A model generated the notes under the pieces. That model did no database searches. It was given only the letters and a program-made list of their open reading frames with translations, and was not told the DNA's origin. The translations under genes were made by a program, and so were the position numbers. From Nemertoderma westbladi (Eukaryota; Xenacoelomorpha; Nemertodermatida; Nemertodermatidae), in contig JAUCBJ010007149.1 in the NCBI GenBank assembly GCA_032718475.1, forward strand, positions 1 through 22,214: a stretch of 22,214 nucleotides of DNA. Reading direction: 5' to 3'. Below, in pieces: positions 7,970 to 16,671 of this stretch; position 1 is the first letter of the stretch, and every line of letters begins with the position of its first letter.

Positions 7970-9300
7970 AAAAAGTTGAGAGTGATCCGATCATGATCTT
8001 GACCATGATCAGCAAAGATCAGTTTTGATCAGCAATCGGACACTCAAGGCTTGCTCCAATCGAAAAACTTAACATTACAAAAAGATTCAGCGACCCCACA
8101 TTAGTCATGATTCCCGTTAAAAGATTAAAAAAAAAGGGAATTCTTCCCGGTCAAAACGCAAGATCATGATCGCGCAAAGATCGGACGTTGTAAAATCGTA
8201 ACTAAGCATTTTGGATATAAACAATTACTGTAGGAAACGTTCAGAACACCGCCCTGAATCGATTAAAAAAAAAATTGGCCCGATCGGACAACCGGTTCTC
8301 GAGATCTGATACCTGATCATTAAAGATGATATTTTTCGGTTTTTTCAAATTTTCTCGAAAACTTTGTTTGAGACCCCCGATTTTTTTTTTACGAATCGAC
8401 TTCTATGATGAAGGGGCAACTTTTGAGCATTTCGAAATTTTCAAAAAGCGATTTGATCAGGCCGCGATCAGAAAAGATCGTGTTTTCGGTTTTATTTTGA
8501 AGACCAAGTCCTGGGAGTTCACCGTATGGAAAAACTTAACATCGCAAAAAGATTCCTCGCCCTCGAATTATGGGGGGTAGCCAAAATTTGGGCATAAAAA
8601 AGTTCAAGTCTAGTGGGTCAAAACCCAAGATCATGATCGCGAAAAGATCAGTATATTTAAAATCGAATCTAAGCATTTTTCTAATAAACATTCATTGTAA
8701 GAAATGTGCAATGGTCTATTCTGAGTAGATTAAAAAAAAAATTGGCTCGATCGGGTAACCAGTTCTCGAGATCAGCTTCCTGATCAAAAAAGATCGTGTT
8801 TTTCAGTTTTTCCCGATTTTCTCTAAAACTTTGTTTGAGACCCCCGATTTTTTTTTACTAATCGACTTCTATTAAGAAGGGGCAACTTTTGAGCATTTCA
8901 AAATTTTCAAAAAGCGATTTGATCAGGCCATGATCAGGAAAGATCATGTTTTCGGTTTTATTTCGAAGACCAAGTCCTGTGAGTTCACCGTATGAAAAAA
9001 CTTAACATTACAAAAAGATTCCTCACCCTCGAATTAGGGGGGGTAGCCAAAATTTGACCATAAAAAAGTTCAATTCTAGGGGGTCAAAAGATCATGATCG
9101 CGAAATGATCAGTTTTTTCGAAATTACTTCTGAGCATTTTGGGGCAAAACTTTCAAACTAAAAAACATTCACTGGAGTGTTCTAAGTAGATTAAAAAAAA
9201 TTTCGACTCAATAGGCCTACCGGTACCGGAGATATGGTCGTCCAAAGTCTGCTTCGGGTAATTCGAAAATATTTCGAAAACCCTTGATCGAATTTTTTCC
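7970..9300. repeat. Tandem repeat, ~465 bp unit, rich in GATC and GATCATGATC
   Basis: The landmark GATTAAAAAAAA followed by TTGGCYCGATCGG starts at 8261 and 8728, and a diverged copy starts at 9189 (offsets 467 and 461). Between these, other landmarks recur in the same order: TTTGTTTGAGACCCCCGA, GGGGCAACTTTTGAGCATTT, GACCAAGTCCTG, CCTCGAATTA and AAGATCATGATCGCG. Partial units lie on both sides. GATC is very frequent: six copies occur in 7984-8030 alone, several forming the palindrome GATCATGATC. No ORF is conserved between units (they carry shifting stops), so this is satellite-like DNA or the body of an unidentified non-coding element. Confidence 0.8.
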
Positions 9301-10397
9301 TTGAAAATATGTGAATGTACAGTTAGTGGACCCGCATCTAACGATATATCACAATCCATATTTCGGATGATAGGTACCGGTGAAATCAGACTTTACCAAA
9401 AAAATTCAAAATTTACCTACTCATGTCTGACAATCTCGAAAACTATAATAGGTATGGAAATACTTTCACTGCAAGAAATGTTCGCCTATCCAATGCGCTT
9501 CTAACTCTGTGCTCGGATTTTGCATAGTGTCAAAACCTACAACTTAACCCCCCCAGCGGAGGGAACGGAGTGACCGGAGCGCCAGTACTATCTTTCATTA
9601 TTATGAAGTAATAAGGGCGGTGGGTGGGGTAGGTGGTGAACACTATTTATAGGGTGGAGGGAGGGTCTAGTATATTACTTTAGGATATTTGATTTCTTTG
9701 CAATATAGTTTAGCTGCCTCAGTCTTATTTGTAATATGTTATACATTATACCAAATTATATCAAGTTTTAACATACTACATTGTCTACCTGTAGGAGAAA
9801 TATACAATGTAGGGCTCATAATATATTTATAAATAGATTTAGTATATTTACATTGTATAACAGAGTTAATTGATACTATTACGGTATTATACTAAAGACG
9901 CCGCTTTGATATATCTGATCAAATGGCAATTTCTTGTATATTATCTATTTCACTATCTTGGGTATATCATTCAATTTCTAAAACTATAATAATAAACATT
10001 TACTTCACTTCTTGTTTACTCGCATGGATATATTGATATAAAACACTTCAGTATAATATCTTATAGGGCCAAACGCAGATTAATCGGAATAATATGTTTA
10101 ATTATTGTTACAATTGGCACATTGAAGTAAGTAGTACATGAGTTTGATAAAATAATTATGAATCTGTATCTTATTCTACTTTGTCTATATGATTACGTTA
10201 TATAATAATGTTACTTTATCACTTTGGTTTAAACCGATCTCCTTTACTATTACTTACTACTTATACCACTACTACTACTACTATTATTACTACTGCTACT
10301 GACTACTACAGAGTTATATATTATAAGAGGATGGGGTTCGTGATTATTAGTTATTATACAAGTGCCCCTCGGCTATAGAGAGTCCACCCTCGGTTGC
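9301..10397. other. Gene-free AT-rich stretch
   Basis: I see no coding region or RNA gene here. The left part contains a short purine-rich GC patch (9548-9585). The remainder is AT-rich with many TATA-like words. A trinucleotide-type run of ACT/ATT lies at about 10265-10309. Confidence 0.6.
10265..10309. repeat. (ACT)n/(ATT)n microsatellite, imperfect
   Basis: Consecutive ACT triplets run into ATT and then mixed ACT/GCT triplets. It is a simple sequence repeat with no coding context. Confidence 0.75.
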
Positions 10398-10907
10398 TTA
10401 CTGGGTCTCAAAATACTGAGACTGATGGCGGTATTGATCTACAATCTGAATCCACCTGCTGGCAAGCCTATCGACTTTTCGCCTCATATCTACAGTACAC
10501 TGACCTTGTTGAGTTGTCATAGTGACCGATTCCAGCTCCGATATACCAGCCTCCATATTGTGGTATAGTTGGCCCAGTCCACGATTGATAGTCTGGATGT
10601 CGCCCTTCCTTGCTGGGACGTCGTCAGATTGGCGTTGGCGGTATGATTTCCTTCGTGCGCCGCTGGCATTCGCACCAGGGTCGGCATTCTCGCGGCGTAG
10701 TGAGCGCTGTGAGGAGTGTCTCTGACTCAAAGCGACCCTTGAGCCAGACTTCTCGCTTCTGTGAGAAAGTTGGTTGTTGTCTAAGGTTATGGTGGTTAAC
10801 AGTGATGGTTCAATATCAGCTGTAGTCACTATCGTCGTAGTGGTGTCGACGTTGGTTGTCTCCTCTCTAGCAACCACTGAACCAGGGGGGCTATGAATAG
10901 TGGACAT
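10398..10907 (-). CDS. Unrecognised 169-codon ORF, possible first exon or gag-like fragment
   Basis: The ORF starts at a true ATG (10905-10907) and is richer in GC than the surrounding DNA, which favours a real coding origin. I do not recognise the family. The N-terminal third is Thr-rich (ETTNVDTTTTIVTTADI). The middle is basic and Arg/Ser-rich (SQRHSSQRSLRRENADP, RRKSYRQRQ). The C-terminus looks helical (INRGLGQLYHNMEAGISELE, DMRRKVDRLASRWIQIVDQY). No signal peptide or membrane segment is seen. The stop TAA lies inside the sequence CCA-GTAAGC, which matches a splice-donor consensus (GTAAGY), so the protein could continue in a downstream exon. Alternatives are an LTR-element gag N-terminus, since the helical end resembles the linker helices of such proteins, or a chance ORF. 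Confidence 0.4.
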   Translation of the reverse strand: MSTIHSPPGSVVAREETTNVDTTTTIVTTADIEPSLLTTITLDNNQLSHRSEKSGSRVALSQRHSSQRSLRRENADPGANASGARRKSYRQRQSDDVPARKGDIQTINRGLGQLYHNMEAGISELESVTMTTQQGQCTVDMRRKVDRLASRWIQIVDQYRHQSQYFETQ

Positions 10908-11375
10908 TATTTGTTAGCGATTATAAATATTTCGTAGGTCTGCCAAAATTAATTAATTTAATTAAATTTTTCAGATTTTTACACGGATTTTTTTAAAGTA
11001 TTTATTTGTATAAACTTAAGTTACCCTCTTGACTGGCAATCTGAAAAAATAACTTTATATTTAATTAAATGTAATAAATTTGTCAGTGATACGCCACAAA
11101 TGCATATCACCTATGTTATCAATAGGGGGATTAGAGACAATATTTAGATAATAAATTGTCTGGCTAGCTAAACCTGAATGTTGCCTAGACTTAGCTATAC
11201 AATGTGTGTAATATTACATAGAAATGGAAATATAGCATTAGCTTTAAAACTAATCTATTGTTGTCGGTGGTGCCTCCTACAATAGAAAAGGAGTCAGAAT
11301 ATAAATTATATACCTAACTTTCAAAAAGAAAATTAAGATCATTAAAAGTTGCAAATTATACTTTACGGGATTCAG
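10908..11375. other. Gene-free AT-rich stretch
   Basis: Nothing coding or structural is supported here beyond A/T-rich runs such as TTAATTAATTTAATTAAA near 10950. It would be the promoter side of the minus-strand 169-codon ORF if that is a gene. Confidence 0.5.
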
Positions 11376-11379
11376 ACCT

Positions 11380-11531
11380 GGGGTGATATGCACCAATTTA
11401 GAATAGAATGAGTCTAATTAGTTCACTAATTAGTGTAGACTCAGTCTAGAGTTAGATCAGTCTAATTTATATATGCACCAACATTTTCCAGTCTATTCTA
11501 TTCCTAGTCCAGTCTAATTAGATTAGACTGG
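11380..11531. repeat. Inverted-repeat-rich block resembling a Harbinger/MITE end
   Basis: The block begins GGGGTGATATGCACCAA and repeats ATATGCACCAA in direct orientation about 88 bp later. It contains several copies of AGTCTAATT. One stem pairs GAGTCTAATTAGT (11410-11422) with 11425-11442, with a 3-nt bulge. A perfect 10-bp stem, CCAGTCTAAT with its complement, lies at 11509-11531 around a 3-nt loop. GGG-starting ends with a CACCAA word and stem-rich subterminal repeats are familiar from Harbinger-type elements. The position, upstream of the Myb-like gene, would suit the left end of the Harbinger element. No matching right terminus was found after the transposase gene, so this remains tentative. 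Confidence 0.35.
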
Positions 11532-11938
11532 AAGAACCAATACAATGATTAGCCTCAATTGCATCAAATCCAATCACAGATCAGCATTTTTTTTAATGAT
11601 TTATCATTGGCTGCCTGTCTAACACTGCATAGATGTTACCTTAATTATTAATACTACTCCAGTACTCTGCTGGTATTGTGTTGTGTGGTGCTGGTTTTTT
11701 ACATTGTGGCTTGTACTTAGGCCTACATGTACATTGTGCAGTTGTGGGATGTTTCCTGATGTTATACCGGCTACCGGCAGACATGTATGCTCAACTTACT
11801 CTGTTACTGTAAATACACTGAAATAGGCCTAAGCTAAATAAATAAATAGATAAATAAATGCTTAATCCCTACCGAAGAAGGCCTAGGTACTTCTGTACTT
11901 TGTAGGATAGCCTAGGCCTACACACTGACACAGGTGCT

Positions 11939-12019
11939 GGTCACCTCGCCGCACTGCTACTTCTCAGCAGGTCACCTCGCCGCAGATAATGTGCGGTGAG
12001 GTGACTTTGCGGTGAGGTG
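11939..12019. repeat. GC-rich inverted repeats, TCACCTCGCCGC and its complement
   Basis: Two direct copies of GGTCACCTCGCCGCA (11939-11953 and 11970-11984) are followed by two copies in the opposite orientation (TGCGGTGAGGTGAC at 11992-12005 and TGCGGTGAGGTG at 12008-12019). The inner pair would form a stem of 14 bp with one G-T or C-A mismatch around a 7-base loop. The patch stands out in otherwise AT-rich DNA. Confidence 0.8.
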
Positions 12020-12084
12020 TCTCACTGCGAATGCCATGTCAGCATGTCGCCGCAAATGTCATGGGGTGGATGGCAGCCCTGGGC

Positions 12085-12105
12085 CACGTGGCACGTGGCC
12101 ACGTG
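12085..12105. promoter_or_regulatory. Three clustered CACGTG E-box words
   Basis: CACGTG occurs at 12085-12090, 12092-12097 and 12100-12105, within 21 bases and about 460 bp upstream of the Myb-like gene. CACGTG is the canonical E-box bound by bHLH factors of the Myc/USF type in animals. Function here is inferred only from the word and its clustering. Confidence 0.35.
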
Positions 12106-12566
12106 GGGTGTTTTTTTTCTTTAACAGTCAGTCAGTCAGTACCGTACCTATTTATTTTTTATGGAATTTTTTTCATGAGTATTTTTTTAGGCCTACCTTT
12201 TTTTTCAAGATATTTTTTACTGTGATTTTTTTAAAGATATTTTATTTTACCGGTGCCGGTTTTTTTCAAGATATTTTTTCCACTTATTTATTACCGGTAT
12301 TTAAATATTTTATCAAGAGTTTTATAGTGGCAGCCATGGGCCACCATACACAGATGTAGGGCCACCTACCTGCCTACTTCCAACTTCAGTACTTGCTACC
12401 GGTACCGGTGACACTTCCTAGCTCATTTTATTCACTTCTATCTTACTATTGAACGCAGAACGGGCAGTCTTTAGTTGCATAATTCCTAATTATAATTCGT
12501 AGTCGTAGTCCCTCTGTCTCTCTGTCTGTCCCTCCCATACAGCAGTACTAGGTCTATTAATATGTA

Positions 12567-13424
12567 ATGATGAGTATTACTCGTGACATATCGAAGAGAA
12601 TTGTATCCTTGGTTCAAGAGACATTTTATAACGAAATATCGGGTACTGATCGCGGAGGTGATTCCAATAGAAAGCGCATTAAAGCATGGGCAGAGATTGC
12701 AAAAATTATCTGTGCTGAGAATCATTCGATAAAAAAAACTCCATTGGAAATAAAAAAACACTATTATTATGTGAAAGGTGAAGCTAAGAAGAAGGCACTT
12801 TCAGTTAAGGCATCCCATACGAAAACTGGAGGTGGACCACGTGAGAAACCAATGACCGAAACTCAGCTCCTCGTGTACGATTTTAATCGCGATAGTACTT
12901 CATTTAATGGCCTTCCATACTTTTTGGATTCGCCGGTCTCTACGACTACTTCCGCGGATAATAGGCCTACCGGTAATAATAGGCCTAGAGTTAGAGATGC
13001 TATTGTTCCCCAATGTCTCCCTCTCCCTCAAGAAACAGTACCGTCAACAGCTCCGGTTGAATCAAATTTTATCTCCAGTTTCATTGGAAACACGACCGAG
13101 ACGATTGATCTTGAATGTTTAAATGATAATACGCCGTTGGCCCCGTTGCCTAATATTGTTGATCTAGACGATCTAACCACCGGTAATAGTAGTGAAGCTG
13201 CAGATCCTAGTTCCTCTGCAGTTGGTGTTCCTACAGTTTCTCCGCAAGGTCGTAGTGCTCATCCTGGTTACCCGTCTAAAAGGCGCAAAGTAGCTGCAGG
13301 TTCAGAAGTTAAACAGTTGCAATTAGAAGTATTGTCGATGCAACTGAAAAACCAAAAACTCATGTTTTCTACACTCGAAAAATGTAATATTGCATTGGAC
13401 AAGTATCTCGAGGGGCGCTACTAA
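12567..13424 (+). CDS. Harbinger Myb/SANT-like DNA-binding protein
   Basis: This 285-residue protein starts at ATG 12567; a second ATG follows immediately. Residues about 5-90 form a Myb/SANT-like (Myb_DNA-bind_5-type) domain: a helix with RKRIKAWAEIAKII, then a conserved TPLEIKKHYYYVKGEAKKK stretch, ending in the typical KTGGGP signature (residues 86-91). A Ser/Thr/Pro-rich middle follows. A C-terminal coiled coil of about 40 residues (VKQLQLEVLSMQLKNQKLMF) probably mediates oligomerisation. In PIF/Harbinger elements such a protein is the second gene: it helps bring the transposase into the nucleus and binds the element's ends. It is intact and converges on the transposase gene 576 bp away, as expected for one autonomous element. 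It could instead be a domesticated host relative, but the pairing argues otherwise. Confidence 0.85.
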   Translation: MMSITRDISKRIVSLVQETFYNEISGTDRGGDSNRKRIKAWAEIAKIICAENHSIKKTPLEIKKHYYYVKGEAKKKALSVKASHTKTGGGPREKPMTETQLLVYDFNRDSTSFNGLPYFLDSPVSTTTSADNRPTGNNRPRVRDAIVPQCLPLPQETVPSTAPVESNFISSFIGNTTETIDLECLNDNTPLAPLPNIVDLDDLTTGNSSEAADPSSSAVGVPTVSPQGRSAHPGYPSKRRKVAAGSEVKQLQLEVLSMQLKNQKLMFSTLEKCNIALDKYLEGRY

Positions 13425-14000
13425 CAAACTAGACTGGTTGATTATTACCGATATCTTGATGTGAGCTTTAGGCATAATAAAAGGCATATGTTTTGCTTTC
13501 ATTCCGAATTATTAACTAATTAATTAATAGGGCTATGACAGTATATTTGTTTTGTTCGCTTGATTAGTCATTATCGATATTATAAGATATTATAAATAAT
13601 ATTTTTAATATTAATTATTTATTACATGGGAAAAAAGTATAACTTTTTCTCACTATTCTCGATATATGTTATTTACCGAGCGCAAGCGAGGTTAATAAAG
13701 ATCTGAGAGAATAATAATGAAAAAATTGTTCTACATTTTTTCCCATGAAATTCATCCAAAAAGTTACAATTTAAGAATAAAAGAGTTAGTCACCCATCTC
13801 TATCCTTTATCCTCCATTATAATATATTCTCGATACATCCAATGGGACGGAATAAATATTATTATTATTAAATTTAGTTTATTATAGACAACAACAAAAC
13901 TCAACTCCGCCGAACTGCCATAAAATAATTATCAGCAATTAATTTGGAACCGAAGGTTACTTTCTGTAAGAATTTGATGTAGTAATAGTATTATTGACTG
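13425..14000. other. Gap between the convergent Harbinger genes
   Basis: This is an AT-rich spacer between two 3' ends. The word AATAAA and variants occur and could serve either gene as polyadenylation signals. Its main structure is a 123 bp inverted repeat. No further gene is seen. Confidence 0.55.
13625..13747. repeat. MITE-like 123 bp inverted repeat
   Basis: The left end CATGGGAAAAAA (13625-13636) is repeated in inverse at 13736-13747. Pairing continues inward imperfectly for about 40 bases, through a TATAAC/GTTCTA region, a T-run and TATTCTC. The centre holds ACCGAGCGCAAGCGAGG. Size and structure fit a tiny non-autonomous DNA element or a long hairpin. No target-site duplication could be fixed. 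Confidence 0.5.
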
Positions 14001-15017
14001 TTAATTAGGAAAGTGGGTATTTACTATGTGGTCTCTGTATGCAGCCCCTGAATTAAGCTGGACGGGAAACTCCATTTCATCTTCATTCTCGAACAACTGC
14101 AGACCTTCTTCTTGGGGCACATTCTGACGTCGATCAATAGCAATGTTGTGCAAAACTGCGCAAGCTCCAATAATGTTAGGAACTCTATCCAACATTACCC
14201 GACATCCATCATACAGGACTCTGAAGCGCCTTTTCCAAATTCCAATGGTTTGCTCAACAAGCACCCTTGTTTTCCTGTGTGCTTTGTTATAACGTTTCTG
14301 TGAAGCTGTTAGAGGATTGAGAAATGGGCTCATCAACCAAGATCGACAAGGATATCCGGAGTCTCCGAGAACGATTCCGGTGCAGTCTCCATTCTCAAAA
14401 GAATTCCATAATTCGGAATTTCGAAGCACCCACGAGTCGTGACAACTGCCGGGCCAACGAGCATTGCAATTCACAATCTTCATGTTGTGATCACATGCAA
14501 TTTGTACGTTGATTGAGTAAAAATTTTTTCTGTTCATGAATGAATTGTCTGCTCTCGATGGATTCGGCATTCTTATATGCGTTCCATCAATGCAAGCTAC
14601 AACTCCCGGAAATCCTGCAATTTCGAAAAATCCTGCTTGAGTTGTTTGTTTTGAAACAGCGCTCACAGGGAATTTGACGAATTCTGGAACTTTTTGGTTC
14701 AAAGCGCTGCTTACTTGGGCAACAATTCTTGACACAGAACTCTGGTGTACACCAATTGTATCGCATACACTTTGTTGCAACGAGTTTGATGCAAAGTATC
14801 TCAGTGCAATACAGACTTGTGTGATTTTTGGAATCGGACGATTCAACAATGTGCCATAACCATTTAATTCGGGATCTAAAAGTTCGGTGATGTATCGAAT
14901 GGTTTCACCATCAAAGCGATATCTTCTTAGCAATTCAGTGTCGTCAAATTCTAACAAAGGGTCGAGTATTGGTCTCGCATAACGTGGACATTCATACAGA
15001 TCAACAACATCTGCCAT
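14001..15017 (-). CDS. PIF/Harbinger transposase (HARBI1-like, DDE_Tnp_4)
   Basis: The 338-residue protein has a true ATG (15015-15017) and stops at TAA 14001-14003; the length is typical for the family. The N-terminal region holds a helix-turn-helix, residues about 62-108, with ALRYFASNSLQQSVCDTIGV and HQSSVSRIV. The catalytic domain follows. It shows Asp144 in ACIDGTHI, Asp219 in GDSGYP and Glu255 in VEQTIGIWKRRF, the full DDE triad, along with PGSCHDSWVL (residues 189-198) and a C-terminal VLHNIAI. It would cut and rejoin the element's ends in the nucleus. No stops or frameshifts and all key residues are present, so the copy is either young or selected. A domesticated HARBI1-type gene is the alternative, but the convergent Myb-like gene favours a transposon. 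Confidence 0.93.
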   Translation of the reverse strand: MADVVDLYECPRYARPILDPLLEFDDTELLRRYRFDGETIRYITELLDPELNGYGTLLNRPIPKITQVCIALRYFASNSLQQSVCDTIGVHQSSVSRIVAQVSSALNQKVPEFVKFPVSAVSKQTTQAGFFEIAGFPGVVACIDGTHIRMPNPSRADNSFMNRKNFYSINVQIACDHNMKIVNCNARWPGSCHDSWVLRNSELWNSFENGDCTGIVLGDSGYPCRSWLMSPFLNPLTASQKRYNKAHRKTRVLVEQTIGIWKRRFRVLYDGCRVMLDRVPNIIGACAVLHNIAIDRRQNVPQEEGLQLFENEDEMEFPVQLNSGAAYRDHIVNTHFPN

Positions 15018-16311
15018 ACTATATTAATAGTTGTGTGATCAATGGTGATCAATAGTGTTCAATGTAAATTAACAGTTATTCGATGATATATTTTAAAATT
15101 GAATGTGATATCAGCTTGAGAATAATGTAAAAATTTTGATTTGTGCATTATTAAAAAAAGGTTTATTATGAATTATTACTTGTTTGACAATATTTCGTCT
15201 ATGTTACTAACCAAAAAATCAAATACTGACCATTCGAAAGAGCATATGGGCATAATCAGAAATTCGTAACATTTTTTACGAAAAATTAAGATATTTGAAT
15301 GGGAATTTTTTGCTATTCGTGATTTTATTTGGATAAATTCCTTCGAAAAATGACTAAAATAACAGAATGTTAACACTGTTAAAATACTAATATTAATACG
15401 TTAACTATCAATACTATGTGTGGCAATCAGTTTTGAAAACTTGCTAAAATTCTGGCGCTTTCTTCATGTCCCTACCTTCCATAAATTGATCAAATTTTGA
15501 ATTAAACAATATCATATTCATGGTTTTTGTTTTCAAAATTTATTTTTTTAAGCTTAAGCAGATTTTATGGGCATTCGATTTCAGTTGTTTATTTTAATTA
15601 TTAAAGGTTAGAGGTAGAAGTTTTCTTAGAGTTTTCCTCTATCGATTCTTGTAGTTTTTGTTCCAAAATGTATGCACAGGTCAGAGATATAATTTCACGG
15701 CATAAACTAAACGTGCTGTGAAATTTCACGGCATAACCTAAATGTGCCGTGAAATTTCACGGCATAAACTATACGTGCTGCGAAATTTCCCGGCATAAAC
15801 TAAACGTGCCGCGAAATTTCATGGCAAAACTAAACTGCCGCGAAGCTGATTTATTTATTAACTGTGTCCGTTGTGGGCCACCGTAATAAACAGCTTGTTA
15901 TTTTCGAATTATTATATTTTGAGCACTATAAGCTCCAATAAACTTTGAGATTTTGTGTGATAAAGGTATCAAATTATCTTTGTTCCAAACAACAGCCATT
16001 AAATGATTATGCCCGATATTCGATAGTGGTGGTAGCGAGCTGTTCCCATGACCGTTATGGGAAATAGTTTTTACGTGAAATCGAAAGTTAATAGCGTGTT
16101 AGAAAGATGTTCTAAGCATTTTCACAAACATAAAATATTATTTGACACCCTCGGCTCACCCATAATAATGTATTGCACTAATATCAAACTTTTACAAAGT
16201 TCTTTTGCTAAATTTTATGTGGCTTACCGCTTACTCTACTTGCAGTACGTGTATATTGTAAATGTATGTACAATACAGTATAATGTCCACTCGTTACTCA
16301 ACTTTATTTAC
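15018..16311. other. Gene-free stretch, AT-rich
   Basis: No supported gene lies here. It contains a minisatellite at 15691-15842 and is otherwise AT-rich single-copy-looking DNA. Short plus-strand open frames near 16048-16329 have no recognisable content and biased AT composition, and were not called. Confidence 0.5.
15691..15842. repeat. 31 bp minisatellite, five copies, palindromic junctions
   Basis: Units start at 15691, 15721, 15752, 15783 and 15814, with lengths 30, 31, 31, 31 and 29 bp. Each reads roughly AAATTTCACGGCATAAAC, then TAAACGTGCCGTG. The end of one unit and the start of the next make the palindrome GCCGTGAAATTTCACGGC. It is perfect and extends to 20 bp at 15745-15764, and is weakened by single changes in the other junctions. 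Confidence 0.92.
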
Positions 16312-16330
16312 TATTATTATTATTATTAAG
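16312..16330 (-). repeat. (TAA)n tail of the LINE
   Basis: Consecutive TAA/TAT triplets follow directly on the AATAAA signal when read on the minus strand. It marks the probable 3' end of the retrotransposon. Confidence 0.65.
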
Positions 16331-16613
16331 TTTATTGACGATAAAAATTACCAGTAAATAGCCACAAGCAACTGACAAGAAGAGACGTAACAACGGAAAA
16401 CAATGTAACAAAAACAAACAAAACAATAGCCAAATGGACGGATAATATTAAAATGACGGTACATTAACCGACAGGCAAAATACCGGGACAAATATAAGCT
16501 TTAATTAATTTGTGTGAAATTGGGCAGTGGGCTATGAGTCGCAACAATCGTCCAAGAAAATAATATTTAAACAAAGGCTCAAACGCGTATTTAAGTATGA
16601 TTAATACTACCTA

Positions 16614-16630
16614 ATATATATATATATATA
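16614..16630. repeat. (TA)n microsatellite in the LINE 3' region
   Basis: An uninterrupted TA run lies about 40 bp past the reverse transcriptase stop codon. It is simple sequence with no further role visible. Confidence 0.85.
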
Positions 16631-16671
16631 CAAATAAATAATTTAATAAGTTAATTACACGGAGATATGTT

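Larger units (their letters stand above)
11532..12566. other. Gene-free stretch upstream of the Myb-like gene
   Basis: This has no convincing ORF. It holds a TAAA-type simple repeat (about 11835-11859), a GC-rich inverted-repeat cluster with E-box words (11939-12106), T-rich runs, and several ACCGGT and TAGGCCTA words. Its right end is the natural promoter position for the plus-strand Myb-like gene, but no TATA box or start element can be singled out. Confidence 0.5.
11380..15060. mobile_element. PIF/Harbinger DNA transposon, both genes intact, ends unresolved
   Basis: A Myb/SANT-like gene (+) and a DDE transposase gene (-) point at each other across 576 bp, a usual PIF/Harbinger layout in animals. 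The left limit given is the GGGGTGATATGCACCAA block and is only a candidate. The right limit is set just past the transposase start because no inverse copy of that block is found between 15017 and 16700. Coordinates beyond the two genes should be treated as provisional. Confidence 0.6.

Noticed and set aside
8326-8580. Plus-strand 84-codon ORF in the GATC-rich array
   Set aside because: The equivalent position in the next repeat unit does not keep the frame, and the peptide has no recognisable domain.
12012-12359. Plus-strand ORF rich in Phe/Ile/Leu, resembling membrane segments
   Set aside because: The hydrophobic stretches come from T-rich DNA (TTT/ATT/CTT codons). There is no signal or family similarity.
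14112-14512. Plus-strand ORFs across the transposase gene
   Set aside because: They are antisense shadows of the well-supported Harbinger transposase.
15691-15842. CRISPR array
   Set aside because: Units of 31 bp follow one another without unique spacers and the context is eukaryotic, so it is a minisatellite.
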